In this document: positions 9,015 to 18,511 of the stretch, in pieces | Layout of the letters: each line of letters begins with the position of its first letter | Numbering within the stretch: the stretch's first letter is position 1 | Assembly (NCBI RefSeq): GCF_900110875.1 | Contig: NZ_FOFM01000002.1 | Coordinates: 124,001 to 188,000 of the forward strand | Length of the DNA: 64,000 nucleotides | Direction: 5' to 3' | Source: Pseudovibrio axinellae | GTDB taxonomy: Bacteria > Pseudomonadota > Alphaproteobacteria > Rhizobiales > Stappiaceae | The notes under the pieces: generated by a model | What the model was told of the DNA's origin: nothing | The model's database searches: none | The model's input: the letters and a program-made list of their open reading frames with translations, nothing else | Program-made: the position numbers and the translations under genes

Positions 9015-9829
9015 TTCAATCCTTCACTCACAAAACACGCAGTTTAACGAACTACGTCTGCTTCACTATCAAATTCATCATCTAGGTCAAGCGGCGCGCG
9101 AGATCCACCAACATGTCATATCTCACTCATCAGTGGTTCTGCTGTCTAATACAGACCAGCCGCTCTCACTCCAAAAGACCAAGCGCTCCAGTTAATAACG
9201 CATCTACACCTTCAAAACTGCGATAAAAACTCAACACTCCAGTATCTTTGCGCATTAATCAGTCAGGCATCAGGCCATTCAAGTGCACATCGCAGGCATA
9301 AATATCTAGGGCTTTGATCTCACAGTCTGGGCGCACTCACGAATACGGTCGTACCAACGGAACATTTTGTGTTCCCTCACACAGATGCCTGAGTATACTC
9401 AAAGCATCTGCCTGCTACCATATTCACCCTACGGCACGATTCGCAAAACAGAGCTCGACCTCCAACCTCCGGCACATAGTATTTGCATCACGAAACCACT
9501 GAAAAACAGCAGACCTAAAACCCTCTTCAACGTTTACCGCAACAATCTGCTCAATCAGATCTGCGCACGCTATGCAATATATCATCTTCTTCATACGGCA
9601 GCATATAATATTGAGACTAACTCATTTTTCCATCAGCACTAGATAAAGAGCCGTGCACCTTGCTAACTCATTCAAATTGTTAAACAGGACCTGTGTAAAT
9701 CCGTAGAAAACAACAGGAATGGAAACAAAAGAAAACGTTGACACACTGACCATAGACACCTAGCAAAAACTCTCTTGTAATCCCCTAGAGGTACATCCAC
9801 TTCGCTTATCCAACCCTTTGGAAAAAAAT
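9015..9829. other. 815-bp intergenic region between hisC and metX
   Basis: This divergent region is unusually long for this compact chromosome. It must hold the promoters of hisC-tyrA (minus) and metX-metW (plus). I looked for a SAM-II riboswitch before metX and found none: the GTGATTTG and GTTAAACAAG...GCTAAA cores seen before metZ are absent. A TTGACA at 9738-9743 could be a -35 box, but the -10 match is poor. Short open frames here lack ribosome-binding sites and recognisable protein character. Confidence 0.4.
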
Positions 9830-11074
9830 ATGACTGAGACTGCCAGCGCAAAACCGGAGAAGACTCCGAATATCTTGCCCTCAACACAAGCCAGTGTTGC
9901 AGCGGAGCAGATGCAAATGCCTGCCAGCAAGCTCATGCGATTTGGACCAGAAAACCCTCTGCGCCTTGATGAAGGTACCGAGCTTGCCCCGTGGCAGATC
10001 GCCTATGAAACCTATGGCGAGCTCAATGAGGACAAGACCAACGCTATCTTAGTGTGCCATGCACTCACGGGTGATCAGTACGTGGCCTCGGAAAATCCGG
10101 TTACGGGCAAGCCGGGCTGGTGGTCAATGATGGTTGGTCCCGGTCGGCCTGTCGATACAGATAAGTACTTTATCATCTGCGCCAATGTCCTTGGCGGCTG
10201 TCTTGGTACAACAGGCCCTGCCTCCACAAATCCAGAAACTGGCGAAACCTACGGGCTCGACCTCCCCGTCGTGACTATCGGCGATATGGTGCGCTCACAA
10301 GCAAAGCTGGTGGAAGCTCTCGGCATCGAAACGCTGTTTGCAGTGGTTGGTGGCTCTATGGGCGGCATGCAGGTGTTGCAATGGGCTGCTGCTTATCCCG
10401 AAAAGGTGTTTGCCGCTGTTCCAATTGCATCAGGTCCACGGCACTCCAGCCAGAACATTGCCTTCCATGAAGTTGGTAGACAGGCTGTAATGGCGGATCC
10501 GGACTGGTGTCACGGCCAATATGCAAAGGAAGGCAAACGCCCAACAAAAGGCCTTTCAGTTGCGCGTATGGCAGCGCATATCACCTATATGTCTGATGCC
10601 TCGCTACACAACAAATTTGGTCGCAACCTTCAGGACCGCTCAAGGATAACCTTCGGCTTTGACGCTGACTTCCAGATTGAAAGCTACCTGCGGCACCAGG
10701 GCATGACCTTCGTGGATCGCTTTGACGCGAACTCCTATTTGTATGTCACACGGGCAATGGATTATTTCGATCTGGCAACCGCACATGGCGGAAAGCTAGC
10801 GAACGCATTTTTGCATAGCGAAACCCGTTTTTGCGTTATGTCCTTTACAACGGATTGGCTTTTCCCGACCTCTGAAAGCAAAGATGTTGTCCGCGCGCTC
10901 AATGCTGCAGCAGCAAACGTTTCCTTTGTTGAAATTGAAAGCTCTCGCGGCCACGACGCGTTCCTGCTTGATGAACCTGAACTGTTCAAAACCATGCGCG
11001 GCTTCCTGACGGGAGCGGCAAAAGCGCGGGGCATCCCTGCTCCCGGCAACGGTGAAACACACTCACCAGCATAA
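9830..11074 (+). CDS. metX: Homoserine O-acetyltransferase (MetX)
   Basis: A 414-residue alpha/beta-hydrolase-fold acyltransferase that activates the hydroxyl of L-homoserine in the first committed step of methionine synthesis. The nucleophile serine lies in GGSMGG at about 174-179, the catalytic aspartate in TTDWLFP near 345 and the histidine in SRGHDAF near 380. Because metZ in this window normally uses O-succinylhomoserine, the enzyme may be a succinyl rather than acetyl transferase, as known for many alphaproteobacterial MetX proteins. The ATG at 9830 follows GGAAAA; an in-frame TTG four codons earlier is the alternative. metW follows 33 bp downstream. Confidence 0.94.
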   Translation: MTETASAKPEKTPNILPSTQASVAAEQMQMPASKLMRFGPENPLRLDEGTELAPWQIAYETYGELNEDKTNAILVCHALTGDQYVASENPVTGKPGWWSMMVGPGRPVDTDKYFIICANVLGGCLGTTGPASTNPETGETYGLDLPVVTIGDMVRSQAKLVEALGIETLFAVVGGSMGGMQVLQWAAAYPEKVFAAVPIASGPRHSSQNIAFHEVGRQAVMADPDWCHGQYAKEGKRPTKGLSVARMAAHITYMSDASLHNKFGRNLQDRSRITFGFDADFQIESYLRHQGMTFVDRFDANSYLYVTRAMDYFDLATAHGGKLANAFLHSETRFCVMSFTTDWLFPTSESKDVVRALNAAAANVSFVEIESSRGHDAFLLDEPELFKTMRGFLTGAAKARGIPAPGNGETHSPA

Positions 11075-11107
11075 ACGGCAGAGTTCATTCAATAAAGTAG
11101 ATCCGAT

Positions 11108-11731
11108 ATGACAAAAACAGATTTGAAGAACGAACGCGGCGACCACCGAATTCTCTGCGATTTTGTAGTGCCGGGTGCCCGTGTTTTAGATATTGGGTGC
11201 GGTACCGGAAAACTTCTGGAGCTTCTGATTGAAACCAGAGGCGTGGATGGACGCGGCTTTGACACTTCCCAGCAAGGCGTGAACGAGGCCGTCTCTCGCG
11301 GGCTTTCTGTGGTTCAGGGCGATGCTGATAATGATCTGGCAGCTTATCCAGATGACGCCTTTGACTACGCCATCCTCAGCCATACACTTCAGGCCACGAT
11401 GGACCCGAAACAGGTTCTTGAGCAGTTACTCCGCATAGGCAAGAAAGTTGTCGTCTCGTTCCCTAATTTCGGGCATTGGCGCAACCGCTTACAGCTCCTG
11501 TGCAACGGCAAAATGCCGGTCACCGACTATCTGCCTTACCAGTGGTACGACACACCAAACATCCATTTCTGCACGATCCGTGACTTTGTCGCTCTTTCAG
11601 AAGAGGTCAACGCCAAGGTCATCAAGGCCGAGGCTTTGGACGCAAAAGGACGACGCATTGGTTTCAATGCCCCATGGTGGGTTTGGAATCTGATTGGCGA
11701 TCAGGCCGTTTTCCTACTGGAACGCAAATAA
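11108..11731 (+). CDS. metW: Methionine biosynthesis protein MetW
   Basis: A 207-residue class I SAM-dependent methyltransferase-fold protein, the usual MetW length. The SAM-binding motif I is VLDIGCGTGKLLELL near 25-39, and the family-typical VVSFPNFGHWRNRLQLL segment is near 114-130. MetW is almost always encoded right after metX and is needed for full MetX activity, so it probably acts as its partner in homoserine acylation. It lies 33 bp after metX on the same strand with its own ATG, consistent with one transcript. Confidence 0.93.
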   Translation: MTKTDLKNERGDHRILCDFVVPGARVLDIGCGTGKLLELLIETRGVDGRGFDTSQQGVNEAVSRGLSVVQGDADNDLAAYPDDAFDYAILSHTLQATMDPKQVLEQLLRIGKKVVVSFPNFGHWRNRLQLLCNGKMPVTDYLPYQWYDTPNIHFCTIRDFVALSEEVNAKVIKAEALDAKGRRIGFNAPWWVWNLIGDQAVFLLERK

Positions 11732-11736
11732 AAAAG

Positions 11737-12537
11737 CTACCGGTCGCTTCTGTTGCTGAGCGACCCACCTTTTTGACCGCGATGGCCACTCATAACCTGC
11801 GCCCCTGCTGTCTTGCCATTTGGCAGAAAGACAGGTCGTAAAACACGTGCCACATGACGTGCTTTGAGTGGAATGCCCCTGTACACCTGCTTCTCGGCTT
11901 CGGTGACCAACAGGCCAGCAAATGCAGGCCATGCAACAGCACCCAAACGCTCAAAGCTACGCGCATTTTTCAAGACGACTCTCGAATTGGTTGGAGGCAC
12001 AAATAAAGCCTCCTCACGAGAAACAACAGACAAGTGATGATTATTCAAAAAGTTATCAAGCTGAGGCCTTGAGTAAGGGCGGCCATACCCAAAAGGAGAA
12101 ACCTCTGAGCGCGCCCAGGCTCCACGGCGGTTAGGCACGATCACAATGACACGGCCACCGGGCGACAACACACGGTAGACCTCATCGAGTAAAGCGCTGG
12201 GTTCTCCCGCCATTTCTAGCGAGTGAACCAACAATATCCGGTCAATGCATGAATCTGGAAATGGGAGCTGTCCATCTTCCATAAGAAAGGCTTTATTTGG
12301 CACATCCACTTCACGCGGCCACTTCACAACCCCCTGTGCAGCGGGCATCCCTGCAAACACACGATTGGTTTTTTTCAAGTAAGGCCGCAAGTAAGGCGCA
12401 GCATATCCGATACCCAACAGCCTTTGACCACGCATTTCAGGCCACAGCATCTTTACGCGGCTCCCCACCAGCACTCGAAGCATTCGCCCAAGTGGCAGAT
12501 CGTAGAACTCTTTTAAGTGAGTAACATCAAGATACAA
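11737..12537 (-). CDS. Class I SAM-dependent methyltransferase, unknown substrate
   Basis: A 266-residue protein whose first 200 residues form a methyltransferase domain of the Methyltransf_11 type. The glycine-rich SAM loop is degenerate (RLLGIGYAAPYL), but the acidic strand end (DGQLPFPDSCIDRILLVHSLE) and the post-motif LSPGGRVIVIVPNRRG are clear. The last 60 residues are basic. It converges tightly with metW, with 5 bp between the stop codons, and its start faces gloB across about 185 bp. A methyltransferase of this kind divergent from gloB is a common alphaproteobacterial neighbour pair. No specific substrate can be claimed. Confidence 0.85.
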   Translation of the reverse strand: MYLDVTHLKEFYDLPLGRMLRVLVGSRVKMLWPEMRGQRLLGIGYAAPYLRPYLKKTNRVFAGMPAAQGVVKWPREVDVPNKAFLMEDGQLPFPDSCIDRILLVHSLEMAGEPSALLDEVYRVLSPGGRVIVIVPNRRGAWARSEVSPFGYGRPYSRPQLDNFLNNHHLSVVSREEALFVPPTNSRVVLKNARSFERLGAVAWPAFAGLLVTEAEKQVYRGIPLKARHVARVLRPVFLPNGKTAGAQVMSGHRGQKGGSLSNRSDR

Positions 12538-12721
12538 CTGGGTCTCCGCCTATTGCCTATTCTTATCATGGGGTGCCAAAGGCTCGGACGCAACGCTTCT
12601 TCGAGATGATTTGCAAGCATACATCAACCACTCTCAGAGTTTTATGAGTTTGCAGTTGAATTTAATAGCGTGTCCAACCATGATCCAATAGAGAATTTAT
12701 TACGTGCTTGGGAGCCGGTTG

Positions 12722-13495
12722 ATGATTGAAGTTGAAGTTCGACAGTTTGGTTGTCTTAAAGATAATTTCGGCGTTATCATCCACCACCCTGAAAGCGGCT
12801 GCACCGCAGCAATAGACGTGCCCGAAGCAGCGCCATACCTTGAAGTTCTTAAGGAAACTGGGTGGAACCTCACTGACATATTGATAACCCATCATCACTG
12901 GGACCATGTGGCAGGACTTACCGAGCTCGTAGAAAAAACAGGAGCGGTCGTTACTGGGCCAGAACGATCCCGCCAGCACCTATCTGGGCTCGACAAATTT
13001 GTTGAAGATGGCGACGATATTCTCGTTGGCCCAATTGCCGTAAAAGCTATCGGTACACCCGGTCATACACTGGACCACATCACTTGGTGGTTCAAGGAGG
13101 CTGGCATCGCCCACACTGGCGACACACTCTTTGCCTTGGGTTGCGGGAGGTTGTTTGAAGGTGATGCAGAAATGATGTGGGCCTCACTCAGCCATCTGGC
13201 AAACACACTCCCACCAGAGACCACCATTTACTGCGGCCATGAATATACCCTGTCAAACGCACAATTCGCCCTTACGATTGACCCGAACAATCAAGCACTC
13301 CAAGAGCGTACAAAACGTATTGAAGCCTTGCGAGAAGTTGGACGCCCAACCTTACCAACCTCTATGGCAGCCGAACTTTCAACAAATCCATTTTTGCGTG
13401 TATGTGATGCCGAAGTTCAAAAAAGCTTAAATATGCTCAACGCAGAACCTGCTGATATCTTTGCGGAAATACGCCGCCGTAAGGACAATTTTTGA
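12722..13495 (+). CDS. gloB: Hydroxyacylglutathione hydrolase (glyoxalase II)
   Basis: A 257-residue metallo-beta-lactamase-fold hydrolase that splits S-lactoylglutathione to lactate and glutathione in methylglyoxal detoxification. The dinuclear metal motif THHHWDH is near 54-60, later ligands appear in GTPGHTLDH, HTGDTLFALGCGRLFEG and YCGHEYT, and the C-terminal RRRKDNF end is typical of GloB. I use the ATG at 12722, six bases after GGGAG; a GTG 18 bases upstream is in frame but lacks such a site. The stop overlaps the next start (TGATG), indicating translational coupling. Confidence 0.95.
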   Translation: MIEVEVRQFGCLKDNFGVIIHHPESGCTAAIDVPEAAPYLEVLKETGWNLTDILITHHHWDHVAGLTELVEKTGAVVTGPERSRQHLSGLDKFVEDGDDILVGPIAVKAIGTPGHTLDHITWWFKEAGIAHTGDTLFALGCGRLFEGDAEMMWASLSHLANTLPPETTIYCGHEYTLSNAQFALTIDPNNQALQERTKRIEALREVGRPTLPTSMAAELSTNPFLRVCDAEVQKSLNMLNAEPADIFAEIRRRKDNF

Positions 13496-13938
13496 TGTCC
13501 CTTGATCAAATTTCCAACACTGCAACCTCTGAGGAAATCATTGCAGAATTGCAGATGCAGGAACACCCGGAAGGTGGCTTCTACACCGAAACCTTCCGCG
13601 ATTCAGAAGGGCCAGAAGGACGCGGTTACTCAACAGCCATCTACTACCTTCTCAAGAGAGGCCAAAAATCACATTGGCATAGGATCGATGCAATTGAGAC
13701 CTGGCACTACTACGGCGGAGCCCCTTTACGCCTATCAATCAGCACAAAAGATGGCAATCCAAGTGAGATCATACTCGGTATGGACGTATTAAACGGTCAA
13801 CGACCTCAAGGGATTGTGCCAAGACAAGCTTGGCAATCAGCAGAAAGCCTTGGCGATTGGACATTGGTCGGCTGTACGGTAGCACCCGGCTTCTTGTTTG
13901 AAGGCTTTGAACTCGCTCCAAAACACTGGAGCCCATAA
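13495..13938 (+). CDS. DUF985 (cupin_5) family protein
   Basis: A 147-residue cupin of the DUF985 family. The characteristic segments are HPEGGFYTETFR near 23-34, YYLLKRGQKSHWHRIDAIETWHYYGG near 50-75 (split here by position, with three histidines that could bind metal), and the C-terminal VGCTVAPGFLFEGFEL. Biochemical function is not established for the family. The ATG overlaps the gloB stop, so the two are likely co-translated; a link to glyoxal or sugar metabolism is therefore possible but only an inference. Confidence 0.9.
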   Translation: MSLDQISNTATSEEIIAELQMQEHPEGGFYTETFRDSEGPEGRGYSTAIYYLLKRGQKSHWHRIDAIETWHYYGGAPLRLSISTKDGNPSEIILGMDVLNGQRPQGIVPRQAWQSAESLGDWTLVGCTVAPGFLFEGFELAPKHWSP

Positions 13939-14432
13939 AGAACTTCACCGAATCAAACACCATAGCCATCGCGAAAATTGACCAAAACGTCAAAATCGGC
14001 AGCGCATAAGAGGAACCTCACTACACACAAACACTTCAGTGAAATCCTCTAAAATACAGAGACTTGTTCGTTTATTGCGAACTGTTGATTTATTTTCTGC
14101 GAATAAAATATACTGTTTTTCCATAGAAACCGTTGAGCTAAGATACAGTTGATCAACTACAAACACACACTCTAAGGGTGTACTTGAAACGCTCCGTCCT
14201 GCAGCGCATACGTCATTACCCCTACGTTTTCAGCTATTTATCTTTATATACGTTGATCTTAACAACAACATCACCTGTACGCACCACTGTGGATACCTGC
14301 AAACTTCTCAACTATCGAGATTAATAAACAGGCCCGCAACCATCAATCATCACTTGCGTTGTCCGCTACGCTCGGTAGATTGCGGCCCGTAGGCGCTTTA
14401 CGCGCCCGAACACACTATTTGGATATTAATCT
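13939..14432. other. 494-bp intergenic region upstream of argG
   Basis: An AT-rich region in its first half, more GC-rich near argG. A small perfect hairpin GGCGC / GCGCC at 14392-14406 lies in the probable leader of argG, without a U-tract. I see no tRNA, riboswitch or supported small gene. It presumably contains the argG promoter. Confidence 0.4.
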
Positions 14433-15677
14433 ATGGCCCAAGGCGACATCAAAAAGGTTGTGCTTGCCTATTCTGGCGGGCTCGACACCTCGATTATTCT
14501 CAAGTGGTTGCAGGCAGAATACGGCTGCGAAGTTGTAACATTCACAGCTGACTTAGGTCAGGGTGAAGAGTTGGAGCCAGCACGACGAAAAGCTGAACTG
14601 CTTGGCATTCGAGAAATCTATGTTGATGATCTCCGAGAGGAATTCATTCGGGATTTCGTATTCCCAATGTTCCGGGCCAACGCAGTTTACGAAGGCGTTT
14701 ATCTCCTCGGCACCTCTATCGCCCGTCCGCTCATTTCCAAGCGTCTCATTGAGATTGCAGAAGAAACTGGCGCTGACGCAGTTGCGCACGGCGCAACCGG
14801 TAAAGGCAACGATCAGGTACGCTTCGAGCTGGCTTGCTACGCACTGAACCCAGACATCAAGGTGATCGCACCTTGGCGAGACTGGACGCTGAAGTCCCGT
14901 ACTGACCTGATCGAGTTCGCTGAACAGCATCAGATCCCAGTACCAAAGGACAAGCGCGGCGAAGCTCCGTTCTCTGTTGATGCAAACATGCTGCATTCTT
15001 CTTCCGAAGGTAAAGTTCTGGAGGACCCGAATGAAGAAGCTCCAGACTATGTTTTCCAGCGTACTGTTGACCCGCTCAGCGCACCCGACGAAGTCACCGA
15101 GATCGAAATCGGCTTTGAAAAAGGCGACGCGTGCTCCATCAATGGCGTACACATGTCTCCGGCAACCCTGTTTGCCAAGCTGAACGATTATGGCCGTGAC
15201 AACGGTATTGGCCGTCTCGATCTGGTAGAAAACCGCTTCGTTGGCATGAAGTCTCGCGGCATCTACGAAACACCAGGCGGAACAATCCTCCTGTCAGCAC
15301 ACCGTGCGATGGAATCCATCACACTGGATCGCGATGCAGCGCATCTTAAAGACGAGTTGATGCCACGTTATGCAAAGCTCATTTACAACGGGTTCTGGTT
15401 CTCACCAGACCGTGAGATGTTGCAGGCAATGATCGACAAGTCTCAAGAGTTTGTAACAGGTACTGTTAAGCTGAAGCTCTACAAAGGCAACGTCATCGTT
15501 ACAGGTCGTGCGTCCCCCTACTCTCTCTACTCAGAAGAGCTGGTGACCTTCGAAGACGACCACGGCGCTTACGACCAAAAAGATGCTGCTGGCTTCATCC
15601 GCCTCAACGCCCTGCGCCTGCGCACACTGGCAAAGCGGAACCAGATGAACAAAGCAAAAGAGCTCGCAGACGCCTGA
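14433..15677 (+). CDS. argG: Argininosuccinate synthase
   Basis: A 414-residue enzyme that condenses citrulline and aspartate with ATP in arginine synthesis. The N-type ATP pyrophosphatase P-loop AYSGGLDTS is near 12-20. The citrulline/aspartate-binding region includes [17 protein letters not shown] near 92-108 and [15 protein letters not shown] near 118-132. The C-terminal region carries the helix used for tetramer formation. Length is as expected. The ribosome-binding site before the ATG is weak. The gene is alone in its unit and is closed by a strong terminator, so arginine genes are dispersed, as usual in this class. Confidence 0.97.
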   Translation: MAQGDIKKVVLAYSGGLDTSIILKWLQAEYGCEVVTFTADLGQGEELEPARRKAELLGIREIYVDDLREEFIRDFVFPMFRANAVYEGVYLLGTSIARPLISKRLIEIAEETGADAVAHGATGKGNDQVRFELACYALNPDIKVIAPWRDWTLKSRTDLIEFAEQHQIPVPKDKRGEAPFSVDANMLHSSSEGKVLEDPNEEAPDYVFQRTVDPLSAPDEVTEIEIGFEKGDACSINGVHMSPATLFAKLNDYGRDNGIGRLDLVENRFVGMKSRGIYETPGGTILLSAHRAMESITLDRDAAHLKDELMPRYAKLIYNGFWFSPDREMLQAMIDKSQEFVTGTVKLKLYKGNVIVTGRASPYSLYSEELVTFEDDHGAYDQKDAAGFIRLNALRLRTLAKRNQMNKAKELADA

Positions 15678-15711
15678 AAGGGTAAAAGCTCAAAAGCTTA
15701 GCTAAACTCAC

Positions 15712-15746
15712 AAACCCGCAGTGGAAACACTGCGGGTTTTGTTTTG
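15712..15746 (+). terminator. Intrinsic terminator of argG
   Basis: A perfect 12-bp stem AAACCCGCAGTG / CACTGCGGGTTT with a GAAA tetraloop, followed by TGTTTTG, starts 35 bases after the argG stop. Confidence 0.92.
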
Positions 15747-15818
15747 TAAATGAACGTCTGCACAGTTGAAGCTCCTTGATTACCAAACTCAATAATCAGC
15801 AGGCTTCGGCGATCTCCC

Positions 15819-16364
15819 TCACAAACCCGCCATCAAGCTAACCATAATGGCCAGCAGCATGAATATAGTTGGATAGAACGTCAGCACAAAACCGGTGCCG
15901 CGCCAGGGAGCGCCTTTTTCATAGCTTGTAAAAAACAAGATACGTCCAAGAGCAAAGAACAGCGCCGCAAGTGGCGGTACGGACATTGTGCTACCTGGCA
16001 TAATAGCAACCCACGCCACATAGACGAACCCTGCCAGCACAGCCTGCTCAAGGGTGTTTTGCAAGATGCTCTGCAACATTTTGGCTTCAGAACTGCCACG
16101 TGTCAGACCTCCACCATCGATGTCATCGGCATGTGTAAACCGATGCATCGCCAAACGCCCAATCCCTATCATCAGAAACAACGATGGAGACAACATAGAG
16201 ACGGCGGCGACCCAAAACCGTGCCACTGCATTCCAGTCTTCGGCAAAACCAAATGGATTGAGAAGTGCCCCTAATAAAAGCACAGTCGCAGTTACGAGTG
16301 CTCCAACAACCATTCGCTGCAACACACCCCGCTGTTTCTCTACAAAATCCACTACAATCTCCAT
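15819..16364 (-). CDS. MAPEG-family membrane protein
   Basis: A 181-residue integral membrane protein with four hydrophobic segments. The SILQNTLEQAVLAGFVYVAW stretch near 105 and GRILFFTSYEKGAPWRGTGF near 145 match the MAPEG family (membrane proteins of eicosanoid and glutathione metabolism), whose bacterial members are mostly uncharacterised. I use the ATG at 16362-16364; a TTG seven codons upstream is also in frame. It is divergent from the YcaQ-like gene. Substrate and reaction are unknown. Confidence 0.8.
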   Translation of the reverse strand: MEIVVDFVEKQRGVLQRMVVGALVTATVLLLGALLNPFGFAEDWNAVARFWVAAVSMLSPSLFLMIGIGRLAMHRFTHADDIDGGGLTRGSSEAKMLQSILQNTLEQAVLAGFVYVAWVAIMPGSTMSVPPLAALFFALGRILFFTSYEKGAPWRGTGFVLTFYPTIFMLLAIMVSLMAGL

Positions 16365-16475
16365 TAAAGAACAAAATAAGAACAAATCACAACTATCTGT
16401 ATGTATTTGCTTGCAGCAAGGCCTCGGCTCTCATAGCCTAGGCACACATTTTCAATCTATGTGAGGCTGTTAGAC

Positions 16476-17696
16476 ATGAAGGCGCAGTTGGTTTTAAAAG
16501 TAGACAACATCGCTGCGCGCCGCCTGTTTCTGCAAAAACATGCACTTCTTGAATCTCCCAATGGGGCATCCAAAGGTGAAGACCTCCTTACACTGATCAA
16601 ACGAATTGGCTTCGTACAAGTTGATAGCATCAACACAGTCGAGCGCGCGCACCACATGATCTTGTGGTCCCGTCGTCAAAACTACCGCCCCCCAAACCTT
16701 GCACAACTACTGGAGAAAGACCGCAGTCTGTTTGAACATTGGACGCACGATGCCTCCATCATTCCAACCGAATTCTTCCCTCACTGGCATTATCGCTTCA
16801 AACAAAGCGCAGAGAGTCTGCAATCCAGATGGAAGGTTTGGCGCGGTGCTGAGTATCAAGAAAAACTCAATCTGATCCTTCGACAGATTGAAGAAAATGG
16901 CCCAGCTGGCACGTCGGACGTCGGAAAAGATGAAAAGCGCAGCAAAGGGGGCTGGTGGGAATGGAACCCCTCCAAAACAGCTCTTGAATACCTATGGCGA
17001 ACAGGCCACATCTCTGTATCCCGACGCGAGAAATTCCAAAAGCTATACGACCTGACAGAACGCGTCATTCCCCCAGCACATCGCTCAGTCAAACCCACAA
17101 AAGAGGACACCGTGGAATGGGCATGCAGCTCAGCACTAGAGCGCCTTGGGTTTGCAACGCCCAGCGAAATTGCTGCGTACTGGGACAAGCTCAGCCTTAC
17201 CGATGTAAAGGCCTGGTGTGAACAAGCCCAAACACGCCAAGAGCTCATCCCAGTTGAGATTGAAGCAGCAAACCAAGGGAAAGCAAAACTCTGCTTCGCC
17301 CGGCCCCAGATCGAAACAGATCTGTCTGCACTCGGCAACCCGGCACAGCGGGTCCGCATCCTAAGCCCCTTTGACCCGGCCTTACGTGACCGCAAACGCG
17401 CTGAGTTCCTATTCGATTTCAACTACCGCATCGAAATCTTCGTACCTGAAGCCAAGCGACAATACGGCTATTATGTCTTCCCCGTTATGGAGGGAGATAA
17501 ACTGATTGGCCGCATAGACATGAAGCGTGACAAAGCCTCAAGCGCCTTAGTGGTAAAACGTTTTTGGCCAGAACCTGGTGTTCGTATGGGGAAAGGGCGC
17601 ATCAATCGTTTAACCTGTGAACTGGAACGTTGCGCACAGTTTGCAGGATGTAGCGACCAGGTAGTTTCACACACCGACCTTACCTCTGATCATTAA
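16476..17696 (+). CDS. YcaQ-like winged-helix DNA glycosylase family protein
   Basis: A 406-residue protein of the HTH_42/AlkX family, to which the E. coli interstrand-crosslink glycosylase YcaQ belongs. The motif region IGFVQVDSINTVERAHH near 45-61 corresponds to the family's Q-x-D catalytic segment, and three winged-helix-like units follow, including SKTALEYLWRTGHISVSRRE near 167-186. It probably unhooks alkylated DNA. The ATG at 16476 has GAGG nine bases upstream; the GTG five codons earlier is less likely. The gene is monocistronic. Confidence 0.85.
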   Translation: MKAQLVLKVDNIAARRLFLQKHALLESPNGASKGEDLLTLIKRIGFVQVDSINTVERAHHMILWSRRQNYRPPNLAQLLEKDRSLFEHWTHDASIIPTEFFPHWHYRFKQSAESLQSRWKVWRGAEYQEKLNLILRQIEENGPAGTSDVGKDEKRSKGGWWEWNPSKTALEYLWRTGHISVSRREKFQKLYDLTERVIPPAHRSVKPTKEDTVEWACSSALERLGFATPSEIAAYWDKLSLTDVKAWCEQAQTRQELIPVEIEAANQGKAKLCFARPQIETDLSALGNPAQRVRILSPFDPALRDRKRAEFLFDFNYRIEIFVPEAKRQYGYYVFPVMEGDKLIGRIDMKRDKASSALVVKRFWPEPGVRMGKGRINRLTCELERCAQFAGCSDQVVSHTDLTSDH

Positions 17697-17886
17697 CATG
17701 AGCCCCTTGCCTCTGCTCTTGAGTTTCCAAAACAGATCCATTTTGCCAACCCAACTAGGCTCAATGCACAGCTTTAACGCTGCGCCCCTAAAGAGCCTTG
17801 GAATCTAGGAATCGCAATTTCTGGTAGTTGTGTTAACCTTACGCAAGTTTGGTGTATCTGAACAGCCTTGCGAAGGGACCAACCTG

Positions 17887-18321
17887 ATGAAAGCTATACC
17901 ACTTACCCTTTTTCCGCTTTTGGCTTACAACGCAGTTGCATTTCGCTGGTTCGATGATCTGGAGCCAGTTCTGGACCAGGGGTATAACGTCACCCCTTGG
18001 GCAGCTGTCCTCTACAGTATCCCACTGCCTTCTGGCCTCGTGGTTCCTCTGGATATAGCAACTCTGTTGCTCGCCGCCTCTCTCGTGCTGCTGTTTATTG
18101 AGATCATCAAGGCAACCAGAACCTCAGCTATATCGCTATTAGATCACAGCCTCTCTCTGATCATACTTGTCACCTATCTGGTTGAGTTCCTCTCCGTTCA
18201 GGAGGCAGCAACGCCTTTGTTCTTCTTGCTCATGACCATCACCTTTCTAGATGTCATAGCAGGCTTTATCGTTACAATTTCCGGCGCCCGGCGAGATCTT
18301 TCAGTCAGCGCAGATGGTTAA
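17887..18321 (+). CDS. Small integral membrane protein, unknown function
   Basis: A 144-residue protein with about four predicted membrane helices: one at the N-terminus (IPLTLFPLLAYNAVAF), then segments near 40-60, 78-98 and 108-128. No catalytic motif or named family is visible. I use the ATG at 17887 with AAGGGA upstream; the in-frame GTG 19 codons earlier would place a polar stretch before the first helix. It stands alone between the YcaQ-like gene and metZ. Confidence 0.75.
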   Translation: MKAIPLTLFPLLAYNAVAFRWFDDLEPVLDQGYNVTPWAAVLYSIPLPSGLVVPLDIATLLLAASLVLLFIEIIKATRTSAISLLDHSLSLIILVTYLVEFLSVQEAATPLFFLLMTITFLDVIAGFIVTISGARRDLSVSADG

Positions 18322-18445
18322 GTACGATGCTTGCAAGGGGTAAGTGGGTAAGGCCCGAAACAAAGGCGCTTTCATAGCCTGCCGTGTTTTCCAGGGCGAG
18401 AGCACATCAGCAGCAGCGTCTTCGCGTCATATGGCATGCGCCAAG

Positions 18446-18471
18446 TAAAAAGGGCGCCTGAAATGGCACCC
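18446..18471 (-). terminator. Intrinsic terminator of metZ
   Basis: On the minus strand the stem GGGTGCC / GGCGCCC (7 pairs, one G-U) is followed by TTTTTA. It lies about 40 bases after the metZ stop. Confidence 0.85.
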
Positions 18472-18511
18472 TTATTGATCTTCAAACTAAAGCTTGCTCT
18501 CACGCTTTCCG

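Noticed and set aside
9087-9119. A minus-strand mini-frame MTCWWISRAA with two tryptophans upstream of hisC-tyrA, resembling an attenuator leader peptide
   Set aside because: The ribosome-binding site is weak, no terminator/antiterminator pair follows it, and tryptophan would be an odd signal for tyrosine genes. Chance is more likely.
9660-9829. GTTAAACAGG upstream of metX, similar to the GTTAAACAAG strand of SAM-II
   Set aside because: The other conserved blocks (GTGATTTG, GGCTTGCA, GCTAAA at proper spacing) are missing, so it is not a SAM-II aptamer.
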